Part shown: piece by piece, positions 1 to 5,640 of the stretch
How positions within the stretch are numbered: the first letter of the stretch is position 1
Layout: every line of letters begins with the position of its first letter
NCBI GenBank assembly: GCA_964558715.1
Contig: CAZLFD010000064.1
Location: 1 to 5,712, forward strand
Direction: 5' to 3'
Length of the DNA stretch: 5,712 bases
Source: JBGSOV01 sp964558715
GTDB lineage: Bacteria; Patescibacteriota; Gracilibacteria; CAIRYL01; GCA-016699755
Made by a program: the position numbers and the translations under genes
The notes under the pieces: model-generated
The model's input: only the letters and a program-made list of their open reading frames with translations
Database searches by the model: none
What the model was told of the DNA's origin: nothing

Positions 1-1
1 G

Positions 2-493
2 CCAGGATATGGCTATCCACCGCCACCTGGGTACGGAGGCTATCCGCCACCGCCGCAGCAGCAAGGGCCAGTTACCCCAATCGGCCAATTTGGCCGCAGC
101 TTAGAAGAGTTTGAAACTCCAATCAAACTTCCGGAACACAATTTAGAAATCGACGACAAAAAATTTCTTGGCCTGCTTGCCGGTTCCGTTTCACTGATGA
201 AAGATGAAAAGAAACGCATCATCGAAGCAGTGCCACGCCTAACACAGCAACAAGTGGATGAACTGATCCGCATTCTCGAAGAAGAACGTCAAAAGTTCAG
301 CGATCTCGATATGCAGCATAAACCCCAGCTCGAAAGCCTGGAATCAAAACACGCACAAGAATGGGCAGAACTCGAAATGGAGATGACGGCCAGTGAACGC
401 CAGCAAGAAGAAGATAACCAGGCCGCAGATATCCGCAAACAACTCGAAGGCAGCGGTAATGATGATCGAGCGCCGCAAGAAAATCAGCAGTAG
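2..493 (+). CDS. Unknown Gly/Tyr/Pro-rich and coiled-coil protein (5' partial)
   Basis: The reading frame is open from base 2 to a TAG at 491-493, giving 163 visible residues; the true start lies outside the window. The first ATG inside (197) is not the start, because the frame continues upstream with clearly protein-like composition. Residues 1-21 are a low-complexity stretch of Gly-Tyr and Pro-Pro-Pro-Pro units ending in Gln-Gln-Gln. Residues 22-65 form a linker that contains a short hydrophobic patch (FLGLLAGSVSL). From about residue 66 to the end it is strongly charged and predicted helical, with the segment LTQQQVDELIRILEEERQKF followed by Glu/Gln-rich heptad-like sequence, suggesting a coiled coil. 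No catalytic motif, signal peptide or transmembrane segment is visible in this part. I do not recognise a named family. A scaffold or protein-interaction role is only inference. It is followed by a strong terminator, so it is the last gene of its transcript. Confidence 0.8.
   Translation, partial: PGYGYPPPPGYGGYPPPPQQQGPVTPIGQFGRSLEEFETPIKLPEHNLEIDDKKFLGLLAGSVSLMKDEKKRIIEAVPRLTQQQVDELIRILEEERQKFSDLDMQHKPQLESLESKHAQEWAELEMEMTASERQQEEDNQAADIRKQLEGSGNDDRAPQENQQ
5..64 (+). repeat. Two Gly-Tyr-(Pro)4 coding repeats plus poly-Gln
   Basis: Two tandem units encode GYGYPPPP (5-28) and GYGGYPPPP (29-55), followed by three Gln codons (56-64). The codons differ between units (GGA TAT versus GGG TAC, CCA versus CCG), so the repeat is conserved at the protein level rather than being a fresh DNA duplication. 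More copies may lie upstream of the window edge. Confidence 0.6.
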
Positions 494-517
494 ATCAGGC
501 GCCTATTAAAGTAAGAG

Positions 518-546
518 AAATCCCTGGCAACAGCCGGGGATTTTTT
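518..546 (+). terminator. Rho-independent terminator
   Basis: An 11-bp stem, left arm AAATCCCTGGC (518-528) and right arm GCCGGGGATTT (533-543), has one G-U wobble and a tight AACA tetraloop (529-532). The T-run at 541-546 overlaps the base of the stem. It lies 24 bp after the TAG of the coiled-coil gene and is the clearest terminator in the window. The other strand has no comparable T-run, so it probably acts only rightwards. Confidence 0.88.
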
Positions 547-971
547 ATTGATATGAGTAATTTGATTCCCCACAGAGCCTCTGGAAGAAGCTCGATTCTC
601 GGAGGAATTTCCTGAAAGGGACTCCAACGTTATCTGATACTCGGAATCATACCTCAGAAAACGCCGAAAATCTCTGCGAGAGACTCCTGCGGTATAATAC
701 CCACATCTTTCCATCCCTGTTCTAGACTCTCTGTGTTAGGCGGCATGTTCTGCTGTTTCACTCCGTCCTATTTGTTTTGAAGTTGGAAAAGGCACGCCAA
801 GAAAAGACCTGAATAAATGTTTCTACATGAAATATCCACCTGCTCCGGCTCCCCCTATCAAGGAAGAGAGAGATTGCGGTACTTTAAGTCGGGTTTGCCA
901 AGCATACGAACTCATGACATCCCCCCGGAATTCTGCCATACTCGGGTCACGATTCTTTTTCACCTCAACCC
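547..971. other. Intergenic gap without a convincing gene
   Basis: About 425 bp separate the terminator from purH. Short open frames on both strands here have unremarkable composition, lack ribosome binding sites, and one runs out of frame into purH, so I call none of them. I compared the stretch by eye with purine, PreQ1 and ZTP riboswitch core motifs and saw no match. It holds a near-palindrome GGTATAATACC at 691-701 that includes a perfect TATAAT without a fitting -35 box, and the promoter candidate at 914-942. Nothing else is recognised. Confidence 0.6.
914..942 (+). promoter_or_regulatory. Candidate extended -10 promoter for purH
   Basis: ATGACA (914-919) matches the TTGACA -35 box at 5 of 6 positions. 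A 17-bp spacer leads to CATACT (937-942), which matches TATAAT at 4 of 6 and is preceded by a correctly placed TG (934-935), as in extended -10 promoters. Transcription would start near 949, giving a leader of only about 20 nt before the purH ATG. This rests on motif and position alone. Confidence 0.4.
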
Positions 972-2483
972 ATGAAAATCACCCGCGCCTTGTTTTCGGT
1001 TTCCGACAAAACCGGCATCGTCGAATTCGCCAAGTTTCTGGATGAACATGATATTGAAATCATTTCTACCGGTGGCACTGCCAAGGGAATCCGCGAGGCA
1101 GGAATAGATGTGAAAGATATTTCAGAGATCACTAATTTTCCAGAGATGTTAGACGGGCGCGTGAAGACCCTGCACCCGGCGATTCATGGCGGCTTGCTGT
1201 TTGTACGCGGCAATGACGAACACGAAAAAACGGTGGAAGAGCATAAGATCGGCGCCATCGATTTAGTGGTGGTAAATTTATATCCGTTCGAGGCGACTGT
1301 AGCGCGTGGTGCAAGTGATGAGGAGACCATCGAGAACATCGATATCGGCGGACCGAGCATGCTGCGCAGCGCGGCCAAAAATTTTGCCGCCGTTACGGTA
1401 GTAAGCGACCCAAGCGATTTGGAGCAGGTAAAGGCAGAGATTGTAAACGCCGGTGGAACGACTCTAGAAACCCGCAAATATTTGTCGGGGAAAGTCTTTC
1501 AGACGACCGCTCGCTACGACGCTGCCATCGCCAACTTTTTCAACAGTGACTTTATCGGCAATTTTTATGCAGACCCCGTTGCGCTCAAGTATGGCGAAAA
1601 TCCGCATCAAAATGCGAAGTTCTACCCAAGTGAACCGGCGGTGATACCATCGGTTGGTGGGGCAAAAATATTGCAGGGTAAGCAGATGGGGTATTGCAAT
1701 TATCTCGATACCGATGGCGCGTATAATTTGATTTTGGAGTTTGACTCCCCTGCTGCAGCAATCATCAAACATGCCACTCCATGCGGCGTAGCCCTCGGGC
1801 AAGATGTGAAAGAAGCCTTCGATAAAGCCCTCGCTTGCGACCCGATTTCAGCCTTTGGTGGCATTATCGCGGTGAATAGGAAAGTGGAGAAAGCGCTTGC
1901 GGAAGAAATCGTGAAGACGTTTTTTGAAGTCGTGATCGCGCCAGCGTTTGATGCCGCAGCACTTAAAGTATTTACGGCAAAACCGAATCTGCGCCTACTT
2001 GAGACCGGTGAAATGAGGCGGATTGCGAACGAGCAAGATGTTCGCGCAATATCTGGCGGCGTACTTTTTCAAGACCGCGATGCTGCGAGCATTGCGAAAG
2101 AAACCTTGCAAGAAGCGGTAGGAACATTGGAAACGAGTGAGATCGAAGATGTGCTCTTTGCCTGGAAAGTCGTGAAACATGTGAAATCTAATGCCATCGC
2201 CATCGTAAAAGACGGGCAGACGTTGGGCTTGGGTGGCGGGCAGACTTCGCGCGTCGATGCCTCGCGCATCGCCATGGAACAAGCGGGTAAAAAAACGAAA
2301 GGGGCAGTGGCCGCCAGCGATGCCTTTTTCCCTTTCCCTGATGGAGTGGAGCTACTTGCCCAGGCAGGGATATCGACGATTGTGCAACCCGGCGGCTCGA
2401 TGAAAGACGAAGATGTCTTTGCTACCGCCAAAAAGCTAGGCATCAAAATGGCGCTTACCGGCATGCGCGCGTTTCGGCATTAA
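972..2483 (+). CDS. purH: Bifunctional AICAR transformylase / IMP cyclohydrolase PurH
   Basis: PurH catalyses the last two steps of de novo purine synthesis in the cytosol: formyl transfer from 10-formyltetrahydrofolate to AICAR, then ring closure of FAICAR to IMP. The 503-residue protein is complete and slightly shorter than typical bacterial PurH (about 510-530). Residues 1 to about 195 are the MGS-like cyclohydrolase domain, with SVSDKTGI near the start, STGGTAKGI (32-40), GRVKTLHP (62-69), NLYPF (102-106) and IDIGGPSMLRSAAKN (123-137). Arg63, Lys65, Tyr104, Asp124 and Lys136 align with known active-site residues. Residues from about 196 on are the transformylase domain, with KYGENPHQN (206-214), the catalytic Lys266-His267 pair, DPISAFGGI (290-298), KSN with Asn407, SDAFFPF (449-455) and the typical TGMRAFRH end. 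The ATG at 972 gives the usual family N-terminus. No Shine-Dalgarno precedes it; the upstream bases are pyrimidine-rich. It stands alone, without other pur genes. All key residues are intact, so it should be active. Confidence 0.97.
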   Translation: MKITRALFSVSDKTGIVEFAKFLDEHDIEIISTGGTAKGIREAGIDVKDISEITNFPEMLDGRVKTLHPAIHGGLLFVRGNDEHEKTVEEHKIGAIDLVVVNLYPFEATVARGASDEETIENIDIGGPSMLRSAAKNFAAVTVVSDPSDLEQVKAEIVNAGGTTLETRKYLSGKVFQTTARYDAAIANFFNSDFIGNFYADPVALKYGENPHQNAKFYPSEPAVIPSVGGAKILQGKQMGYCNYLDTDGAYNLILEFDSPAAAIIKHATPCGVALGQDVKEAFDKALACDPISAFGGIIAVNRKVEKALAEEIVKTFFEVVIAPAFDAAALKVFTAKPNLRLLETGEMRRIANEQDVRAISGGVLFQDRDAASIAKETLQEAVGTLETSEIEDVLFAWKVVKHVKSNAIAIVKDGQTLGLGGGQTSRVDASRIAMEQAGKKTKGAVAASDAFFPFPDGVELLAQAGISTIVQPGGSMKDEDVFATAKKLGIKMALTGMRAFRH

Positions 2484-2501
2484 ACCCAAATTGCGTCTTA
2501 T

Positions 2502-2520
2502 AAAGACACTTACTGTCTTT
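2502..2520 (+). terminator. Weak hairpin after purH, possible terminator
   Basis: A perfect 7-bp inverted repeat, AAAGACA (2502-2508) and TGTCTTT (2514-2520), has a CTTAC loop and lies 18 bp after the purH stop. The stem is AT-rich and followed by GGCGCC rather than a T-run, so it is at best a weak terminator or a transcript-end stabiliser. Confidence 0.3.
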
Positions 2521-2575
2521 GGCGCCATTCTTTTCAAATCGTGAGTAATTAGAAAAAGGAACAGTATTCAATATT

Positions 2576-3004
2576 ATGTCCGTCAGCATGAAACATAACA
2601 CTCTTATTCCTGAAATTTGTATTTTTGATTTCGACAAGACAATTGATTTCTATACGAGAATACTTAGATTTAAAATTGAGTATCAAAGAGAAGAAGAGGG
2701 CTTCGCATTTTTATCTTTTGGAAAATCTCAAATCATGATTGATCAAATCGATAAAGGACGTATTTGGAAAACAGGAGAATTTGAGTATCCACTCGGTAGA
2801 GGAGTCAATTTTCAAATTGAAGTAAACAAAATTGCGCCCTTATTAAACAACTTAAAAAACCACAACATCAACTTATTTCTGGAGCCCGAAGAAAAATGGT
2901 ATAGAAAAGAGAACAACTTATTGGGAAACAAACAGTTTATCGTACAAGACCCTGATGGATATTTGCTAAGGTTCTTTGAAGATTTAGGTACGAAATCACT
3001 TTAG
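2576..3004 (+). CDS. VOC superfamily protein, bleomycin-resistance/glyoxalase-like
   Basis: A 142-residue protein with the vicinal-oxygen-chelate pattern. An N-terminal strand (TLIPEICIFDFDKTIDFY) leads into FYTRILRFKIEY, the usual start of a VOC helix. The middle has FAFLSFG and FEYPLGRGVNFQIEV, and the end has FIVQDPDGYLLRFFEDLG, the characteristic closing strand. Length and motifs fit the bleomycin-resistance-protein-like subgroup, small dimers that bind and sequester a drug or metabolite. Substrate cannot be told, and clear metal-ligand positions are not obvious. Two starts are possible: ATG 2576 or ATG 2588 (MKHNTLIPE, which resembles where homologues begin). An AAGGA at 2556-2560 is too far from either to decide. 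G+C is about 32% over 2641-2940 against about 51% in a same-size piece of purH, a sign of recent acquisition. It converges on the deformylase gene with a 20-bp gap. Confidence 0.85.
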   Translation: MSVSMKHNTLIPEICIFDFDKTIDFYTRILRFKIEYQREEEGFAFLSFGKSQIMIDQIDKGRIWKTGEFEYPLGRGVNFQIEVNKIAPLLNNLKNHNINLFLEPEEKWYRKENNLLGNKQFIVQDPDGYLLRFFEDLGTKSL

Positions 3005-3024
3005 CCTCGCCAACTCGTTCTGCT

Positions 3025-3554
3025 TTAAAATTCGAAGCAATCAGCTTCAAAAAACGTAAAAGATGGTCTACGCTTCAAACAAATCAGCGTCGCCATTTTT
3101 TTCAAGTGATCGATGTACAAAACGCCATCTAAATGGTCGAGTTCGTGCTGCAATAGCATGGCGAAATCCCTTACATCTTCTAGTTCAAACTGCTCGCCAT
3201 CACGATTGAAAGCGCGCACTTTCACAAATGGATAACGAGGCACCATCGCCCTAAATTCTAGAAAACTGATGCATCCTTCACGAATCAGTTCTTTCTGTTT
3301 GGATGCCTCGATGATTTCCGGATTCATCAAAACAAAACGAGAGCCATCCGTTGTTTCTGCAATCGTGACTCGCACTGGATCGCCGATATGCGGTGCCGCA
3401 AGCTTAATTCCACGCGCGTATGCGAATTGTGTTTTTAGATGCGTTATTGGTTCATTAAGGTCATCAATCGTTTTTGCATCTTCACAAAATCACTTACCCA
3501 TCTACATGGTGTTTCAAGAATTGGATCGCCTCTTTGGATTACTTGGCAAATCAT
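3025..3554 (-). pseudogene. def: Peptide deformylase, frameshifted near the 5' end
   Basis: Peptide deformylase is a metalloenzyme that removes the N-formyl group from nascent proteins at the ribosome. The ATG at 3554-3552, right after an in-frame TAA, encodes MICQVIQRGDPILETPC, the normal N-terminal strand of this family. After codon 23 (Phe, 3488-3486) the frame shifts and would stop at 3446-3444, giving a 36-residue peptide. One extra T in the T-run (3489-3486 on the plus strand as A) restores DFCEDAKTIDDL and a 176-residue protein, a normal family length. In corrected numbering motif I is GIKLAAPHIG (49-58), motif II is EGCIS with metal ligand Cys95, and motif III is QHELDH with His137, catalytic Glu138 and His141. 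Motif I is unusual: the second Gly is Lys51 and the catalytic Gln is His56. Without correction, the longest frame could start only at internal codons such as GTG 3375, which loses motif I. The break is either a sequencing or assembly error in a homopolymer or a very recent inactivation. It lies 36 bp downstream of the peroxidase gene on the same strand. Confidence 0.85.
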
Positions 3555-3590
3555 ATTTTAAGAGTACGATGCCCCATGCCAATGCAAGAG

Positions 3591-5588
3591 TTAGAATACT
3601 GGTTCCACTCCTATATCCGCTTCTATTTGCGGTGGTGAAAACTGAAAGAGATTTTCCGAAAGATCGGTGAGTTCGGTATTATTGCGGATCACATCCGCCA
3701 AGGTGACATCTTGCACCAGTTCGGCAAACTGTGGGCGCAAGCTGCGTTCATGCCAAAAACGATCACCATCACGAATGCGCAAAAACTGATCGGTAATAAT
3801 GCGCTTGAGCGTTTCACCAATGGGTGCATTAAATGCCTTTTCTTCTGCCGATAAGCCGATCCAGGCATCGATGTTATCGACATTTTGATAGATGAGGCGC
3901 AGCCTTTCATTAAGCTCGATGTTAGAACTGATCTCGCTGAAGTCAGTCAATGGTTCGAGACCAAAGTGCATGCGAATGGTGTTGTATGATGGTAAACCAT
4001 GGTCACGGCCACGCTGAATCAGCACAGAAACGAAATCGACAGCTTGTATGCCAGATTCCTCAAAAGTAAAATTGCGCAAGGCGTCATCTACGTATGGGTC
4101 GATAGTGCGTGCCGGTTGCAGCGAAAATCCTTTCAACACATAATCCAGATCTGTTTTGTACCACAAAAGCCACGGGGCAAAAAACACCTCACGCAGCGGG
4201 TACGGGCTGCCATAAACGGGATATCTATCGTCATCTGCCAACAGGATCTCGGCAGGCATCATGCTATACCACAGCTCGAATGCCGCGGTCGCAAATAGGT
4301 TACGAATCGTTGGGTCAAGCTCAGGATCGAAGTTCCGATACTCGGGAAATGGCTGGCCGAGAAGGAGGGGAAGAAATTCGTTATAGGTTATTTGTTGTAT
4401 CTCTGCCGCAACCAGTTCGCGGGCAAAAGAGAAGACTTCTTCATCTGAAAGTCTTGGAGAGATGGTACGTATTTCATCAGCAAGGCGGTTGTGTTCGCGA
4501 AAAAAAAGCGTATGCAAAGCGGTGATACCAATATGCTCATTGGCGCGCACATCCCCAGAAAGATACAAATATTCACTATCGCCGCCGACGTTCGGCAGGC
4601 CTGTGCGATTGTATGGCAGCATTGCGTCGGATTCTGTTATTTTAAGTTTGCCATCGACAAAGCTGCGCAACGCGGTGCTGCGATATTCTTCAGCGCTGTA
4701 GATCTGCGATGCGTCGAGATAGGCCGTCGTCAGATTGAGCTGCGCCTGTGGATCAGAACCTGTTTTAGATTTTGTTCGTGAATAACTTAGCCATTCGGTA
4801 CCAGTCGCCTCAGAATCAAAAACCGGGTCGCCCATCGGCACACGGATTTTAAATTGCGTGTATTCGTCCGATGCAGGTTCGGTGTAATAGAGGTCGTGAC
4901 TAACAAACTGACCCCACAACCAGAAGAAGTCTGTCAATCTCAGTGGATTTGGACCCGTATTCTCTGGCTGACTGAGCATGTTGCTCACTTCTCGCGCAGA
5001 GGCTCGCCCCGAACCGGCAGGAAAACTGACACCATCGCCATAATCTGGCGACAAATAACGGGCAAAAGCAGTACCCGCTTTTCCCCAGTCAGGGTGAAAA
5101 GAATTGGTGTTCCCGCCATCGAGACTGCGAAATACAAAACGACAAACCGCATGTATCAGGCGCTTACGCACATTGTGCGGCCGATCTTGCCACCATGCAT
5201 GACTTCCCGAAAGCCAGTCACCAATATGGTTTTGGTAGAGGCTCAAAAAGATCTCCTCAGGACTAGGAGGTTCTTCATAGAAGATAAACTCACCAGCAAT
5301 CGGGTCAAACAATGGTGGGGTAGAAGATGGCGAAGGAAAAGGAGTGGGAGTGGGTGACGCTTCTTCAACAGCCTCAGATAGTCCAGATGCGGCTTCTTCA
5401 TCGGGCGTTGGATTAAGAAGCGCAGTGGTTTCTGGTGATGCAGATGGAGGTGGTGTCGAAGTAGGTGTTGTGGGGGTTGCAGTAACAGTCGCCGTAGGTG
5501 ATGGCGATGTTGATTCTTGCGCAAAAACTGCTGCGGGAAATAAAAGCAAGCCGAATGTTATTATGAACTGAATGGCCGAACGCATCAT
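3591..5588 (-). CDS. Secreted animal-type haem peroxidase superfamily protein with altered proximal site
   Basis: A 665-residue protein of the peroxidase-cyclooxygenase superfamily, relatives of myeloperoxidase (MPO), whose members use haem and H2O2 to oxidise halides or organics. Residues 1-23 are a signal peptide (hydrophobic core, cleavage likely after AVFA), so it is exported. Residues 24-95 are a Thr/Ser/Pro-rich linker. The peroxidase domain runs from about 145 to 650: GNTNSFHPDWGKAGTAF (159-175), WGQFVSHDL (225-233), the Ca2+ loop TAYLDAS (288-294), VRANEH (347-352), LFFREHNRLADEI (361-373), ITYNEFLPLLLG (400-411), FATAAFELWYSMMP (432-445), IQRGRDHGLPSYN (524-536) and RDGDRFW (606-612). 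By alignment with MPO the distal Gln227, His231, Arg348 and Glu351 and the Ca2+ ligand Asp232 are kept. The proximal haem ligand His336 is Tyr441, Asn421 is Leu523, the ester-forming Asp94 is Ser230 and Arg333 is Glu438. Family membership is certain; normal peroxidase activity is not. Two Met codons open the frame, and no Shine-Dalgarno is present. Confidence 0.93.
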   Translation of the reverse strand: MMRSAIQFIITFGLLLFPAAVFAQESTSPSPTATVTATPTTPTSTPPPSASPETTALLNPTPDEEAASGLSEAVEEASPTPTPFPSPSSTPPLFDPIAGEFIFYEEPPSPEEIFLSLYQNHIGDWLSGSHAWWQDRPHNVRKRLIHAVCRFVFRSLDGGNTNSFHPDWGKAGTAFARYLSPDYGDGVSFPAGSGRASAREVSNMLSQPENTGPNPLRLTDFFWLWGQFVSHDLYYTEPASDEYTQFKIRVPMGDPVFDSEATGTEWLSYSRTKSKTGSDPQAQLNLTTAYLDASQIYSAEEYRSTALRSFVDGKLKITESDAMLPYNRTGLPNVGGDSEYLYLSGDVRANEHIGITALHTLFFREHNRLADEIRTISPRLSDEEVFSFARELVAAEIQQITYNEFLPLLLGQPFPEYRNFDPELDPTIRNLFATAAFELWYSMMPAEILLADDDRYPVYGSPYPLREVFFAPWLLWYKTDLDYVLKGFSLQPARTIDPYVDDALRNFTFEESGIQAVDFVSVLIQRGRDHGLPSYNTIRMHFGLEPLTDFSEISSNIELNERLRLIYQNVDNIDAWIGLSAEEKAFNAPIGETLKRIITDQFLRIRDGDRFWHERSLRPQFAELVQDVTLADVIRNNTELTDLSENLFQFSPPQIEADIGVEPVF
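5304..5519 (-). repeat. Thr/Ser/Pro-rich low-complexity linker
   Basis: Residues 24-95 of the peroxidase-like protein are dominated by Thr, Ser and Pro, with repeated TPT, SPTPTP and STPPP units, interrupted by an acidic stretch (about 62-78). This looks like an unstructured extracytoplasmic spacer between the signal peptide and the folded domain, of the type that may be O-glycosylated or span a cell-wall layer. Confidence 0.75.
5520..5588 (-). other. Signal peptide of the peroxidase-like protein
   Basis: The first 23 codons give a basic start (MMRS), a hydrophobic core (AIQFIITFGLLLFPAA) and a small-residue A-x-A-type cleavage site (VFA before QES). There is no lipobox Cys, so a standard signal peptidase I substrate is expected rather than a lipoprotein. 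Confidence 0.85.
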
Positions 5589-5611
5589 AAGACAGATTAT
5601 TTAAGTACTAA

Positions 5612-5640
5612 TTTATAATATAATTAACAATCTATGTCAA
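5612..5640 (-). promoter_or_regulatory. Near-consensus sigma70-type promoter for the peroxidase gene
   Basis: Reading the minus strand, a perfect TTGACA (5640-5635) is followed by exactly 17 bp and then TATAAA (5617-5612), which matches TATAAT at 5 of 6. The predicted start near 5605 leaves a leader of about 17 nt before the ATG at 5588. The spacer and leader are very AT-rich. This is the best promoter in the window and suggests constitutive or strong expression of the peroxidase gene, and perhaps of the deformylase gene behind it. No operator-like palindrome is evident. Confidence 0.75.

Noticed and set aside
484..714. 76-codon minus-strand open frame in the purH upstream gap
   Set aside because: Ser/Arg-rich with no recognisable motif, no initiation signals, and it runs through the terminator and into the end of the coiled-coil gene.
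700..971. ZTP, purine or PreQ1 riboswitch in front of purH
   Set aside because: A GGGTCACG stretch at 944-951 briefly suggested ZTP, but the paired stems and the conserved downstream core are absent.
827..1045. 72-codon plus-strand open frame overlapping the purH start
   Set aside because: It has no ribosome binding site, unremarkable composition, and overlaps 74 bp of the certain purH gene in another frame.
3034..3048. GAAGC/GCTTC hairpin as a terminator for the deformylase (minus) or VOC gene (plus)
   Set aside because: Only a 5-bp stem inside the deformylase 3' end; followed by A residues on the plus strand and only a broken T stretch on the minus strand.
3269..3670. 133-codon plus-strand open frame across the deformylase/peroxidase junction
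   Set aside because: It lies antisense to deformylase motifs I and II and the peroxidase end, and shows no protein family features.
4854..5357. 167-codon plus-strand open frame
   Set aside because: It is antisense to conserved peroxidase motifs, basic and Arg/Thr-rich, as expected for a shadow frame.
2..5588. Alternative genetic code with UGA as glycine, prompted by no gene using a TGA stop
   Set aside because: The four intact genes hold about 1,470 codons with no in-frame TGA and normal use of GGN for Gly; five stops are too few to show avoidance of TGA.
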